DNA from: Acidobacteria bacterium UBA7540
GTDB lineage: Bacteria > Acidobacteriota > Terriglobia > UBA7540
Assembly (NCBI GenBank): GCA_002478145.1
Contig: DLMI01000234.1
Span: 1 to 64,000, forward strand
Reading direction: 5' to 3'
DNA: 64,000 nt
Positions 44,049 to 53,511 of this stretch are shown here, one piece after another. Every line of letters starts with the position of its first letter. The first letter of the stretch is position 1. The notes under the pieces are model-generated. The model had not been told where the DNA came from and did not search any database. It worked only from the letters and a program-made list of their open reading frames with translations. The translations under genes were made by a program, and so were the position numbers.

Positions 44049-45755
44049 CTACAGGTTCTTCTTTCGAACCTGGTCCGTAATATATTCTGAAGTGCGCCAA
44101 GCGAGAGCCATGATGGTCAATGTTGGATTCTTGTCTGAGTTGTTCAAAAAAGGCGCGCCGTCGGTGACGAAAAGATTCTTGCAGTCCCAGGCCTGGCAAT
44201 GGGGGTTCAGTACCGAGGTTTTCGGGTCATCTCCCATACGAGCGCCGCCTATCTCATGGATGCACTCGCCGCCACGTGAAATTCCCCACCGCTCCTCCGG
44301 TCCCGCGGATCGGATCACTTCACCCCCCAGAGTCCTAACGATTTCCTGAAAGGTTTCCTGCATATGGCGCGCCATGAGGATTTCTTCCTCGCCCCATTTG
44401 AAGTGAAAGTTCAGAACTGGGATACCCCACCGATCCACCACATCTTTATCAATCTCGCAATAGCTTGCTTTATTGGGGATCATCTCGCCACGCCCGTGGA
44501 AGTCCACAAACGCGCCGTACAACTTCCGGCAGCCCTGTTTGAGTTCCAACCCGTATCCTCCACCTAGAAAGCGCTCCGACCCGCTCAAGAGTTCTGGTCC
44601 GGGCATCCCGCGTCGTCCCCCGCCAAACTCGATATGATAGCCGCGCGAAAAAGGCAGTTCGTGGCGCAGTTGCTTCTGGTAATTCCACCAGGGCATGTAA
44701 AGATGCATTCCTCCCACACCGTCCTCGTTATGGGGAGGCAAGTCCATGAGGCTGGGCAGAAACCCCCTAACGTCGGACATCACCGTATCCATCACGTATT
44801 TGCCGACCATGCCGCTGGAGTTGGCAAGCCCAGTTGGGAATCGACTGCTGCGGGAGTTCAACAACAGGCGCGCGGTTTCGCAGGCACTCGCCGCCAGCAC
44901 GACAACCTTCCCGCGAACCTGAACTTCTTGGCGCGTTTTCTTGTCGATGTAAGAGACACCGGTGGCCCGGCCATCCGGGTCCGTGAGGACCTCACGCACC
45001 ATCGCGTCACACCGGATGTCCAGATTGCCAGTGGTTTGGGCCGGAACTAGCAAAACGGCGGGCGAGGAGAAGTTGGAGGAGAGCCGGCAACATCTGCCAC
45101 ATTGGGCGACGTAGTGACATGCCGGCCGCCCGTTCAGGGGGCGCGTCAGGATGGCTAGGCGGGAAGGGACGCAATTAATGCCAAGCTTTCCGCAGGCCTT
45201 TTGGACAAGCAATTCGTAACAGCGTGGGGTAGGCGGTGGCAAGAATTTCCCGTCGGGGCAGTTCTCCAAGCTTTCGTAGGAGCCAAACACCCCGATCAGT
45301 TCTTCGACCTTATCGTAATAGGGCGCCAAATCCTCGTAGCCGATGGGCCAGTCAAACCCCTTGCCGTCGCGGCTGTAAGACTTGAAATCATAAGGGCCGT
45401 TACGGAGGGAGATGCGTCCCCAGGCGTTGGTGCGGCCTCCCAACATGCGTGACCGAAACCACATCCACTCGGTATCGGGGCCAGTAGTGTAAGGTTCACC
45501 TTCCACCTGCCAGCCGCCGGCGACAGCGGTGAAATAGTCAAAGGGGTGCTCGGGGGTAGGGGCAGCCCGGTGCGGCGCGTCGTAGCCCCACTCCAACCAC
45601 TTCGAATCCCGGGCCGCGTCGAACCAACTTCCGGCCTCCAACATGAGACATTTGGCGCCAGCTTTAGCCAAGACATAAGCGGCCATTCCCCCGCCGGCCC
45701 CTGAACCAACAATGATCACATCATAAGCATCGGGGCTTAGCATCAGTTGTGGCAT
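44049..45755 (-). CDS. GMC-family FAD-dependent dehydrogenase (large subunit)
   Basis: About 568 residues from an ATG 3-4 nt after AGGAG; an upstream GTG/ATG frame of 18 codons has no support. The N-terminus DVIIVGSGAGGGMAAYVLAKAG is the FAD motif, with the key part GSGAGGGMAAY. GGRTNAWGRISLR and the C-terminal GGARMGDDPKTSVLNPHCQAWD in outline, with NLFVTDGAPF and NPTLTIMALA, match the GMC fold, including the His and Asn active-site region. There is no signal of its own, so it probably relies on the subunit-3 Tat leader. It oxidises an alcohol or sugar in the periplasm, likely passing electrons to the cytochrome encoded just upstream. Confidence 0.9.
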   Translation of the reverse strand: MPQLMLSPDAYDVIIVGSGAGGGMAAYVLAKAGAKCLMLEAGSWFDAARDSKWLEWGYDAPHRAAPTPEHPFDYFTAVAGGWQVEGEPYTTGPDTEWMWFRSRMLGGRTNAWGRISLRNGPYDFKSYSRDGKGFDWPIGYEDLAPYYDKVEELIGVFGSYESLENCPDGKFLPPPTPRCYELLVQKACGKLGINCVPSRLAILTRPLNGRPACHYVAQCGRCCRLSSNFSSPAVLLVPAQTTGNLDIRCDAMVREVLTDPDGRATGVSYIDKKTRQEVQVRGKVVVLAASACETARLLLNSRSSRFPTGLANSSGMVGKYVMDTVMSDVRGFLPSLMDLPPHNEDGVGGMHLYMPWWNYQKQLRHELPFSRGYHIEFGGGRRGMPGPELLSGSERFLGGGYGLELKQGCRKLYGAFVDFHGRGEMIPNKASYCEIDKDVVDRWGIPVLNFHFKWGEEEILMARHMQETFQEIVRTLGGEVIRSAGPEERWGISRGGECIHEIGGARMGDDPKTSVLNPHCQAWDCKNLFVTDGAPFLNNSDKNPTLTIMALAWRTSEYITDQVRKKNL

Positions 45756-45819
45756 GGACTCCTCTCTTTCATCACGCCAACTACCGCATTCATTGGGGCG
45801 GGACCACAATCCTCTCTCT

Positions 45820-47811
45820 TCATAAGGTCTTCAAAAACTCAATCAGATCGTTTAGTTGTAACTTGTCCATATCCGAGGTGATTCCATGCTTGTCTTCGGG
45901 ATTGAACTTGGTCCAGATTTCCTCGAGCGTTTGGGCCTCGCCGTTGTGGAGGTAAGGAGCCCTCATGTAGATGCTCTCGAGTTGCGGAATGTCAAACTCC
46001 TTAATCGTGTCGTACCTCGTCGCTGTGCCTACGTTGATCTGCACCCTCGACGTGTAATGTGTCAGAGGGGGATGACAGAAATAGCACCGATTTTCGGGGC
46101 GAATCAGGGATCCGTCATTCGTTCTTGTTCGAAAGAAGATCTCGCGTCCACGCTCCTGCGCTTCGGTCAGTTCGCGATCCGAGCCAATATGTCGATTGGG
46201 GGGCAGTTTGAGCGACTGGATAAATGATTCGAGGTCTTTTACTTCGCTGGGACTGAAGCCTTGCGACCGGAAAATGTACTTGGCGGTGCGCGGACCGTCC
46301 TGCGTCGCGAGGTCAGGGTTCTTGCCATTCCATTTGTAAGGGGATGTGTCCTTAATCCCGAGCAGCGTGCGGTTCTCTACCACGTCGCGACCCAGCTTGT
46401 GAGTTTCGAGCATCCACGCCAACCCATCGGAAAGCCCTTCATGGGGATGACAAGTAGCGCATGCCAATTGTTCCTGAAAACAGTAGCTTGCGTCGAAAAA
46501 CAGGCGTTCACCATGGCGCACAGCAGTAATTTCCTTTGGCCCGCCCAGGTCAATCGTAGAGGTAATCATCAACTTCCCCATGTCCACTACGCTGACCGTG
46601 TCGTCCAGACGGTTTGCGATGTAAGCGAAACGGCCGTCGGGAGCGACGGCCACGGCAGTGGGATCAGATCCCGTTGAGAGGCGGCGAACAACAAACCGCC
46701 GGGCGGAATCGAGCCGGTTCGCCAGCGCTTCGGGCTTGTCCGGCGGGATCTGACGTAACAGCTGCTTGAGCTTCGCGGTATCGACGATGGAAACGACATT
46801 AGCACCGGCTGCCGTCACCAGCACCCACCGCCCATCAGGCGTGCTAGCCGCGCCGAACCCGTCGGCATAGTAATGGTCAATGTCGTCCAGCAATACCTCA
46901 TCGACGCGGGGTTTCCCGCCGCCCGCAACGCGAGAAGGAGAGGGTCGAATGATTGCCATTCCGTGGGTCAGGTACCAGCCCTGCTCGATCTGAACCAGCG
47001 GATTCAGGTTCTTGGGCCGCATGAACGGGATGAGCAAGCAACCCCCCGTCCCTGCCGGCACTTCCGCAATGTGCCGAAGCTGGATGACCCCTGGCACGCT
47101 GATCCTTTCCGCAACAACTTGCTTCCGGGTGTCAATTGCGGTTAGATCGGAAACCAGCGGTTGATCGATAGGTCCCGCGCGCCCCAGCAGGTTCGAAACG
47201 TAGACTTGACTCCCATCACGCGAAAGGGCGGTATATTCGGGGAACGTCCCGGTGCGTAATCGCTTAATCTCCTTCCCGCTCGAGAGGTCAAGGAGAGAAA
47301 CGTCATTCCCCAGGGTGTTCGCTACGTAGAGCACTTCTCCCGTTCGGTCGGTTGTTACCCCGACGGGCCCCCAACCGGCCTCGAGCGTCCGGCGGGGCTG
47401 CAGGGAATACGCGTCAATCTCGGTGATCGTATCGTCCCACTCATTCGAAACATAAACTGTCTTGCCGTTGGGAGAGAGCGCAATCCCTTTTGGTTTATGA
47501 CCGACCCTTACGCGCCCTGTAACTTGCCCGGTGCGAGTGTCCACGGCCAGCATCAGATCACTGTCTTCGCAGACCACATAAAGTCGTTGGCCATCAGCCG
47601 AAAGCTTTAGGTCCACAGGGCTCAGATAGTGCGGGCCGGTGACCTCAGACCAGTCAGAGCCTTGGCCGGTCTGGGTTGAAGCCGCTGCCGGGAAAACGCG
47701 TAAGCCGAGTCCGGCCAGAAACACGAGGATGAAAACTGCAGTGGATGAAAGTAATTTGCTCCTGCGTTTGACCTTAAGTCCTCTGCTCCTGCGGTTAATC
47801 CTCATTGGCAT
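45820..47811 (-). CDS. Exported YVTN beta-propeller fused to a diheme cytochrome c module
   Basis: The 663 residues begin with a basic signal anchor (LLSSTAVFILVFLAGLGLRVF). About 60-430 is a seven-bladed propeller with repeats such as GIALSPNGKTVYVSNEWDDTI and VTTDRTGEVLYVANTLGNDV. The C-terminal part has two heme sites, CATCHPHEG (about 450) and CYFCHPPLTH (about 575), with APYLHNGEA and DLIEFLKTL like MauG/cytochrome-c-peroxidase proteins. It is the first gene of the three-gene operon and lies 64 bp upstream of the GMC gene, so it is the obvious electron acceptor. The usual triheme subunit II of gluconate dehydrogenase is absent. Confidence 0.82.
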   Translation of the reverse strand: MPMRINRRSRGLKVKRRSKLLSSTAVFILVFLAGLGLRVFPAAASTQTGQGSDWSEVTGPHYLSPVDLKLSADGQRLYVVCEDSDLMLAVDTRTGQVTGRVRVGHKPKGIALSPNGKTVYVSNEWDDTITEIDAYSLQPRRTLEAGWGPVGVTTDRTGEVLYVANTLGNDVSLLDLSSGKEIKRLRTGTFPEYTALSRDGSQVYVSNLLGRAGPIDQPLVSDLTAIDTRKQVVAERISVPGVIQLRHIAEVPAGTGGCLLIPFMRPKNLNPLVQIEQGWYLTHGMAIIRPSPSRVAGGGKPRVDEVLLDDIDHYYADGFGAASTPDGRWVLVTAAGANVVSIVDTAKLKQLLRQIPPDKPEALANRLDSARRFVVRRLSTGSDPTAVAVAPDGRFAYIANRLDDTVSVVDMGKLMITSTIDLGGPKEITAVRHGERLFFDASYCFQEQLACATCHPHEGLSDGLAWMLETHKLGRDVVENRTLLGIKDTSPYKWNGKNPDLATQDGPRTAKYIFRSQGFSPSEVKDLESFIQSLKLPPNRHIGSDRELTEAQERGREIFFRTRTNDGSLIRPENRCYFCHPPLTHYTSRVQINVGTATRYDTIKEFDIPQLESIYMRAPYLHNGEAQTLEEIWTKFNPEDKHGITSDMDKLQLNDLIEFLKTL

Positions 47812-48476
47812 TTACCTGTCCTTGTTGCCTTGGACAGATCGGACGCTTCTTTCACGGTCAGAATCTGATCGGCAGGCCCAATGCAAGGCTGGCGGCCAAG
47901 ACCAGAGCACTTCCTGAACTCCGCGTGAAAAGTCTTATCATAGGCCCCGAAACGGTCAAAACTGCCTGAAATCGGAAAGCCTCGCCACCTTAGTTTTCCG
48001 CAACCCAGACCCGAAGTGGGGGCTTGTAGGTGAACATACAAACGTTGCGGGCCGAAAGCTGCAACCCGAAACTCCCTCCCGCTGGCTGAGCCTAGGATCA
48101 GCAGCAATAGATGTCTATGACATCCGTCATAATAATGGCTGCCATGGCTCAAGATAAGATAAACAATTTGTCTATTCCTGTCGATTAGCGGACCGTTAGG
48201 GAGCTCTATAATCTCGTGGTATTAGGCCATTGGACATCAGTCTGGACGAGTGTACGCAGATTGCGTCCTGACCTTTGGCTGTTTTCGTGTTTACATTAGG
48301 CAGTAAAAACAATGAGCGCCCGGATGTTTCCCAGCCGCGCTCAGCCGCTTCGAGTCGGAGGGACCCACGGCCACCGCGCGTCTGTGGTCTTCTGCTGCGT
48401 AAATGCAGAGCATGTGGGTTCCATCCTTGATCAGTGCGATGTTGAAGATGAGTTCAGCGACACACGGGATGGTATT
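47812..48476. other. Intergenic region of about 660 bp
   Basis: No gene is supported on either strand. A minus-strand reading of 116 codons across 47802-48152 has no family features and overlaps the start of the propeller gene. The region should contain the promoter of the propeller operon; a TATGAC-N4-GTCATA palindrome is at 48116-48131. Confidence 0.5.
48116..48131. promoter_or_regulatory. Perfect palindrome, possible Crp/Fnr-type half-match
   Basis: TATGACATCCGTCATA has 6-bp perfect arms and a 4-bp spacer. The arrangement equals that of the TTGTGAC-N4-GTCACAA site at 49363, differing at two arm positions. It lies 305 bp upstream of the propeller/GMC operon. Confidence 0.3.
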
Positions 48477-49223
48477 CTACCGAGCTGGAACAGTCGCAGG
48501 CGCACCAGGCAGTTTCATAGGGCTGAGAATTGTAATCGTCCCCCCACTCACGCGAATCACCCCCCGTTGCTTCCAATCGCTGAGGATGCGGCTTACGCTT
48601 TCGCGGGAGGCGCCGATGTTGCGAGCGATTTCCTCATGGGTCATGTGCAGTGTGATGCGCAGACCGTCGGCGGTAACCTGGCCGTGCTTGTTTGCCCATT
48701 CGATAAGGAATTGAGTGAGCTTGGCGTGCGTATCAGGGGCCAGCGCCAGCATGCGCGTCTGCTGCCAGGCTTTGCTGATTTCCATACTGAGATGCTTGGC
48801 CACACGCAGCGAGACATCCGGGTGAGCACGCATCAACTGAAGAAATGCCAGCCGGGGGAGGAAGCCCACTTGGCTCGGGCACAATGTTTCAGCCGTGGCA
48901 GGGTAAGGTCCATCCGCAATCAGAGAGCTAAGACAGAGTACTTCGCCTGGCTCTGCGATCCGCAGCGTGAGGCTCTGGCCCTCCTGGGAATTCACATAGA
49001 GCTTCGCTTGGCCTGCGCAGATGAGGAAAAGCCCGCGAGTCGGTTGCCCCTCAACAAACAACAATGCCCCTTTGGGGTAAAAAGCAGTTTGACGGAGATT
49101 ATTGAGCTCGGCCAGCGCAGTGTGGGGAAGTTGACAGAATAGCCCTTCCTCTTTTGTGACACACCCAAAGCAGTTTTCGATTACCTTCAAATTGTAGGGG
49201 CCGCGTGGTGGATCATCGGGCAT
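48477..49223 (-). CDS. Crp/Fnr-family transcriptional regulator
   Basis: About 248 residues from the ATG that follows AAGG(T) by 7 nt; a TTG five codons upstream is less likely. Near the N-terminus two cysteines in NCFGCVT and another in LFCQLP resemble the spacing at the start of FNR-like proteins, but a clear fourth ligand is not seen, so iron-sulfur binding is uncertain. The cyclic-nucleotide-binding-like fold is LFVEGQPTRGLFLICAGQAKLY in outline. The helix-turn-helix is EEIARNIGASRESVSRILSDW. It diverges from the cupredoxin/bc-complex genes across about 415 bp that hold a perfect Crp/Fnr-type palindrome, so control of those genes and of itself is likely. Confidence 0.9.
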   Translation of the reverse strand: MPDDPPRGPYNLKVIENCFGCVTKEEGLFCQLPHTALAELNNLRQTAFYPKGALLFVEGQPTRGLFLICAGQAKLYVNSQEGQSLTLRIAEPGEVLCLSSLIADGPYPATAETLCPSQVGFLPRLAFLQLMRAHPDVSLRVAKHLSMEISKAWQQTRMLALAPDTHAKLTQFLIEWANKHGQVTADGLRITLHMTHEEIARNIGASRESVSRILSDWKQRGVIRVSGGTITILSPMKLPGAPATVPAR

Positions 49224-49362
49224 GTGATTACCTTGCAATCGTTATTATGTCCCAAGCAACCATGTCCATCCAAGTGAAAAAATCAACATAAGGCGAACTT
49301 TGTGCGGCAAATAAGTCCGCAAAGCCCATTCGTCGGTCTTTGAGTCCATTCTAGCGAGTCGG

Positions 49363-49380
49363 TTGTGACGCAGGTCACAA
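49363..49380. promoter_or_regulatory. Perfect Crp/Fnr-type operator (HcpR-like)
   Basis: TTGTGACGCAGGTCACAA is a perfect 7-4-7 palindrome. It matches the TGTGA-N6-TCACA consensus and especially the TTGTGA-N6-TCACAA motif described for HcpR regulators. It lies between the divergent Crp/Fnr gene (140 bp from its start) and the cupredoxin gene (258 bp from its start). The rest of the 49224-49637 gap holds no supported gene. Confidence 0.65.
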
Positions 49381-49637
49381 TGTCCATGGTTGCCGATCAC
49401 TGACCCTTTATCTTGCTTCCGTCTATCTTCACTGATGGCGCAAGTACTCTTTGTAGCGAGGGACTGACGATGTCCACGATTTGCAGGTGCAAGTGGGCGC
49501 TCATTCCATCCGTTAGACGATATGCAACCACGGTTTCCTTATTCACTAAGCGACATTTGCTGCCTGCCGTAACGCCTGTTTCAGAACTGCTTGATGGGCT
49601 TGGAGAACCATCAGTATCTTGAATTTGAGGTGAAAAC

Positions 49638-50243
49638 ATGAAGAAAAATGTACACCAGGTTCTTGCACTTAGCTTCTTGTTGCTCAGTTTCGGGGCCCTG
49701 GCGTTTGCCGGGGAAATCAAGGGCAAAGTCACGGCCCACGGCCTGCGGTCTGCGGAAGACATCGCCGTCTATGTTGATGCCCTTCCTGGTAAGACCTTCA
49801 ATCCGCCCTCAAAACCCGCCGTGGAGGATCAAAAGCACATGGCTTTCGTTCCTCACGTGCTCGTCGTCCTGAAAGGCACCACGGTGCAATTTTTGAACAG
49901 CGATCCGGTGGGGCACAACGTTTACTGGCCCTCCATAAGCGGCAACAAAAAGCTTGCTCACAATATGGGCACCTGGCCGCAGGGCCAGGAGAAATCGTTT
50001 ACCTTTAACGACCTTGGGGTCGCGCCTCTACTCTGCAATGTGCACCCGGAGATGTCCGGCTACGTAGTGGTCGTTCCCACGCCTTACTTCGCCGTGACGG
50101 ATAAGGGAGGGAATTTTGAGATCAAGGATGTTCCCGATGGCAGCTATACGCTGAAGACGTGGAGCGAAGCGGGCAAGCCTGCAACCCAATCCGTTTCGGT
50201 CTCGGGTGGATCGGCCTCCGTCGACATCACGGTGACCCGCTGA
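49638..50243 (+). CDS. Exported cupredoxin (plastocyanin-like) with carboxypeptidase-regulatory-like tail
   Basis: The 201-residue protein starts after GAGGTGAAAAC and has a signal peptide (ALSFLLLSFGALAFA). Residues about 25-150 form a cupredoxin: the first copper His is in PVGHNVYWPS (about 92), and Cys, His and Met are in LLCNVHPEMSGYV (about 132-140), a complete type-1 site. Residues about 155-200 (GNFEIKDVPDGSYTLKTWSEAG) form a small beta-sandwich as in carboxypeptidase regulatory domains. It is likely a periplasmic electron carrier serving the bc-type complex encoded directly downstream. Confidence 0.85.
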   Translation: MKKNVHQVLALSFLLLSFGALAFAGEIKGKVTAHGLRSAEDIAVYVDALPGKTFNPPSKPAVEDQKHMAFVPHVLVVLKGTTVQFLNSDPVGHNVYWPSISGNKKLAHNMGTWPQGQEKSFTFNDLGVAPLLCNVHPEMSGYVVVVPTPYFAVTDKGGNFEIKDVPDGSYTLKTWSEAGKPATQSVSVSGGSASVDITVTR

Positions 50244-50315
50244 GCCCGTGGATCGAGGCGGCGAGACCTTAGCCGGTACGGAGTCCTTTGAGTGCGAAGC
50301 GAGTGGAGCAGCAGC

Positions 50316-52274
50316 GTGACCGAGCAGCAGACAAAACTCGTCGACCTGGACTGGCTGGAGTCGAACTTCCCGTGTATGCAGGCCTGCCCGGTCCACACCC
50401 AGGCGGGCCGCTATGTGGCGCTGATTGCGGAAGGCCGGTACGCGGAAGCCTACCGTTACGCCCGCGCTCCAAACCCGCTCGCGTCGATCTGCGGCCGGGT
50501 TTGCGGCCACCCTTGCGAAACCGCCTGCCGCCGCGGCCAGTTTGACACGCCCATCTCCATCCGTGCTCTTAAGCGTTTTGTCACGGAGCGTCACGGGCCG
50601 GAATCGCGCACTCCGTTGGATCTCTACCCGGAGAAGCCCCGCGTGACTCACTCGGAGCGGGTGGCGGTGATCGGTTCCGGGCCTGCGGGCCTTGCAGCCG
50701 CCCATGACCTCGCCCTGCGGGGTTATCCCGTCACAATCTTCGAGGCTGCGCCGGTGCCCGGGGGCATGCTGCACCTGGGGATTCCTGAATACCGTCTGCC
50801 GCGCGACGTGGTGCAGGCGCAGGTTCGCGAGATCCTTGCATTGGGGCCGGATTTGCGTCTCAACAGCCGCCTGGGTGACTTTTCCCTGGAAGACCTGCGT
50901 GCAGAAGGGTTCAAGGCCATCCTATTAGCCATTGGCCTGCACCGCAGCCGTGAACTCATGCTTCCCGGGCGCGATCTCGATGGCGTCATTACTGGAACGG
51001 ATTTTCTGCTGAATGCGAACCTCGGCTACCGCTTTTCGATTGGCAGCAGCGTGGTCGTGATCGGTGGGGGCAACGTGGCGATTGACGTGGCGCGCACGGC
51101 GCTCCGCCAGCAGCAACTCCAGACGCTCGATGCGCTCAGCAGATCCCTCCTTCCAGACCGGCTCACCGACGCGGAGCGCGACGTGGCCATGAAGGAGTTA
51201 ATGGATGTCACTCGCACCGCGCTGCGGCTGGGGGCGCGGGAAGTTCACATGGTGTGCCTTGAATCCCGCGCCGAAATGCCCGCCTTCGAGGAAGAGATTG
51301 AGGAGGCTCTCGACGAAGGCCTGAAAATTCACCCTTCGCGCGGCCCCCGGGGGTTTGTCGGTAAGAACGGGAAGCTGACGGGGCTTGAAACGATTCACTG
51401 CACATCGGTATTCGACGCCCAGCACCGCTTCAATCCTGCTTTCGAGCCCGGAACGGAGAGCATTCTCGATGTCGATACCGCGATCCTGGCGATCGGGCAG
51501 ACCTCCGACCTCTCGTTCCTAAAGCCCCAGGACGGAGTTGAGACCACACGCCAGGGAACGGTGAAGATCGATCCCGACACGCTCAAAACCACGGCGCCCG
51601 GCGTTTTCGCCGCGGGCGACATCGCCTTTGGCCCGCGCCTCATCATCAGTGCCGTGGCTGACGGCAAGAAGGCCGCAGAGGAAATCGACCGTTACCTGCA
51701 AGGTTCTGGCTGGAAGCCGCGACCGCGCTATGTGCAGATCACGGTGCTCGACCATCATCAGATGGCTGCGGGCTACGACGAATACTCGCGGCTCACCATC
51801 CCCACGATTCCGCTGGACCGCCGCACGGGCGTGGCCGAAGTGGAGACCGGCTACACCGAGGAACAGGCTCGCGAGGAGGCTTCCCGCTGCCTCAAGTGTT
51901 GGATCAATACAATTTTCGACGGCAACGAAACCCAAGGCTCGGAGTGCATCCTTTGCGGCGGCTGCGTGGACGTCTGCCCGGAGAATTGCCTGCAACTTGT
52001 GCCGCTTAGTCAACTAAGCATCTCCGACGCGGACAAGCAGCAGATCGTTGCGACGGTGGGATCCGATCCCATCACTTTTCAACACCTGACGCCTGGCGAA
52101 CTTAACGCCACCGAAGGCTCTGTGATGGTGAAAGACGAAACCATCTGCATCCGTTGCGGACTCTGCGCTGAACGCTGCCCTGCGCATACCATCACCATGG
52201 AGGGTTTTGAGGTCTTTGACCACGACCCTGACGGCGCTCAGGAAGAGACCAGGGAGAGTGAATATGCCCGGTGA
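50316..52274 (+). CDS. GltD-like NAD(P)H flavoprotein with C-terminal 2x[4Fe-4S] ferredoxin domain
   Basis: 652 residues from a GTG 8 nt after GGAG. The N-terminal cysteine-rich segment (CMQACPVHTQAG and CGRVCGHPCETACRR) is the Fe-S entry domain of glutamate-synthase small subunits. RVAVIGSGPAGLAAAHDLAL (about 115-135) binds FAD and VVVIGGGNVAIDVARTAL (about 247) binds NAD(P)H. At the end, CILCGGCVDVCPENC and CIRCGLCAERCPAH (about 545-625) are two 4Fe-4S binding sets. The gene overlaps the Rieske gene by 11 bp, so it is tied to the bc complex, not to glutamate synthesis; no large GltB subunit is present. It probably exchanges electrons between NAD(P)H and the quinone pool through the complex. 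Confidence 0.85.
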   Translation: MTEQQTKLVDLDWLESNFPCMQACPVHTQAGRYVALIAEGRYAEAYRYARAPNPLASICGRVCGHPCETACRRGQFDTPISIRALKRFVTERHGPESRTPLDLYPEKPRVTHSERVAVIGSGPAGLAAAHDLALRGYPVTIFEAAPVPGGMLHLGIPEYRLPRDVVQAQVREILALGPDLRLNSRLGDFSLEDLRAEGFKAILLAIGLHRSRELMLPGRDLDGVITGTDFLLNANLGYRFSIGSSVVVIGGGNVAIDVARTALRQQQLQTLDALSRSLLPDRLTDAERDVAMKELMDVTRTALRLGAREVHMVCLESRAEMPAFEEEIEEALDEGLKIHPSRGPRGFVGKNGKLTGLETIHCTSVFDAQHRFNPAFEPGTESILDVDTAILAIGQTSDLSFLKPQDGVETTRQGTVKIDPDTLKTTAPGVFAAGDIAFGPRLIISAVADGKKAAEEIDRYLQGSGWKPRPRYVQITVLDHHQMAAGYDEYSRLTIPTIPLDRRTGVAEVETGYTEEQAREEASRCLKCWINTIFDGNETQGSECILCGGCVDVCPENCLQLVPLSQLSISDADKQQIVATVGSDPITFQHLTPGELNATEGSVMVKDETICIRCGLCAERCPAHTITMEGFEVFDHDPDGAQEETRESEYAR

Positions 52275-52758
52275 ACCGAACGCTCCGGGAAAGCCGGAAG
52301 GAAAGAACGCAGTCACCCGGCGCGATTTCTTCAATGAAATTGCCGGTGGGGCACTGACCATCGCCGGGCTCGGCGCTGCCGTCGTCACGGTGAAGTACGC
52401 GTCACCGAATGTTCTGTTTGAGCCGCCCACCACCTTCCTCGCCGGCTCGCCGGATGACTACCCGGTGAATTCAGTCACTTATCTTCAGGACCAGCAGGTT
52501 TACATCGTCCGCACGGACAAAGGGATGTGGGCGTTGTCCGCAGTGTGCACGCATCTCGGGTGCATCACGCAATGGAAGCCGGAATCCGACCAGATCGCCT
52601 GCCCGTGCCACGGGAGCAAATTCGCGAGAACCGGAAAGGTGGAAGCAGGGCCCGCTCCCCGGCCGCTTCCTCATTTCGCGATGGGGTTGGGGGAGGACGG
52701 AGTTCTGGTTGTCGACAAGCTCGAAGTTGTCAAGCAAACAGAGATTCTGAAAGTCTGA
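52264..52758 (+). CDS. Rieske 2Fe-2S protein of a cytochrome bc complex
   Basis: 164 residues from an ATG that follows GGGAGAG and overlaps the flavoprotein stop. A Tat-type anchor (TRRDFFNEIAGGALTIAGLGAAVV) holds it to the membrane. The cluster ligands are in CTHLGC and CPCHGSKF (about 98-120), with Cys-His pairs as required; the disulfide cysteines are included. The C-terminal PRPLPHFAMGL is typical of b6f/bc1 Rieske proteins. It takes electrons from quinol oxidised at cytochrome b. Confidence 0.93.
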   Translation: MPGEPNAPGKPEGKNAVTRRDFFNEIAGGALTIAGLGAAVVTVKYASPNVLFEPPTTFLAGSPDDYPVNSVTYLQDQQVYIVRTDKGMWALSAVCTHLGCITQWKPESDQIACPCHGSKFARTGKVEAGPAPRPLPHFAMGLGEDGVLVVDKLEVVKQTEILKV

Positions 52759-52764
52759 GGACGC

Positions 52765-53511
52765 ATGGCCACAACCGCTTGGACCCATCAACGGCTCGAA
52801 CAGCTCAGGCAAACACGCGTCTGGCGTTCCATCTTTCGCCGTGGCCCGGCGCGCACCAATCGCACCCTCAGCCTGGCAGTGTTCGGCAACCTTGGGCTGC
52901 ACGTACTGCCCGTGAAGGTGCGCGAAAAATCCCTGAGTGTCAGGGCCACCTATTATCTTGGTTCGATTTCGTTCTTCCTCTTTGTTGTACTGACGATTAC
53001 GGGAATTCTGCTGATGTTTTATTACCATCCCGCGGTGCCGGACGCCTACCGCGACATGAAAGATCTGGTTTACGTGGTGTCGAATGGAGTCTTTCTCCGC
53101 AATCTCCACCGCCTCGCGGCTCAGGCAATGGTGGTGGCAGTGTTCTGGCACATGTTCCATGTTTTCTACCGCGGCGGATACAAGCCCCCGCACGAGTTCA
53201 ACTGGGTGATTGGTGTCGGCTTGTTGATGGTCACGCTTTTCTTGAGCTACACCGGCTATTTGCTTCCCTGGGATCAACTGGCCTTCTGGGCGATCACGGT
53301 GGGGACGAACATCATCAGCTACGTTCCGGTGCTGGGGCGCCCCATCCGTTTCCTGTTGCTCGGCGGGCACATCATCGGGCAGAACGCGCTGCTGCGTTTC
53401 TACGTGCTGCACTGCGTGATCCTGCCTCTGGCTGCCGTGGTCCTTATCGCGATGCATTTCTGGAGAATTCAAAAGGATGGCGGGCTCACGGTGCGAGACG
53501 ATCATGAGTGA
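52765..53511 (+). CDS. Cytochrome b, N-terminal (b6-like) subunit
   Basis: The 248-residue protein has four membrane helices. The heme-b histidines are in [23 protein letters not shown] (two) and in [17 protein letters not shown] (two), and [16 protein letters not shown] is the quinol-site segment. Starting 6 bp after the Rieske gene and overlapping the next gene by 8 bp (ATGAGTGA), it is part of a split cytochrome b as in b6f-type complexes. A long N-terminal extension of about 60 residues before the first helix is unusual for cytochrome b6. Confidence 0.93.
   Translation: MATTAWTHQRLEQLRQTRVWRSIFRRGPARTNRTLSLAVFGNLGLHVLPVKVREKSLSVRATYYLGSISFFLFVVLTITGILLMFYYHPAVPDAYRDMKDLVYVVSNGVFLRNLHRLAAQAMVVAVFWHMFHVFYRGGYKPPHEFNWVIGVGLLMVTLFLSYTGYLLPWDQLAFWAITVGTNIISYVPVLGRPIRFLLLGGHIIGQNALLRFYVLHCVILPLAAVVLIAMHFWRIQKDGGLTVRDDHE

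Noticed and set aside
47802..48152. A 116-codon minus-strand reading upstream of the propeller-cytochrome gene
   Set aside because: It overlaps the start of that gene, has no ribosome site or family features and an irregular Cys/Gly/His-rich composition.
48312..49142. A 276-codon plus-strand reading over the Crp/Fnr gene
   Set aside because: The minus strand encodes a full Crp/Fnr protein with helix-turn-helix and a ribosome site.
50028..50774. A minus-strand reading opposite the cupredoxin and flavoprotein starts
   Set aside because: It runs against two genes with clear cofactor motifs and has shadow-like composition.
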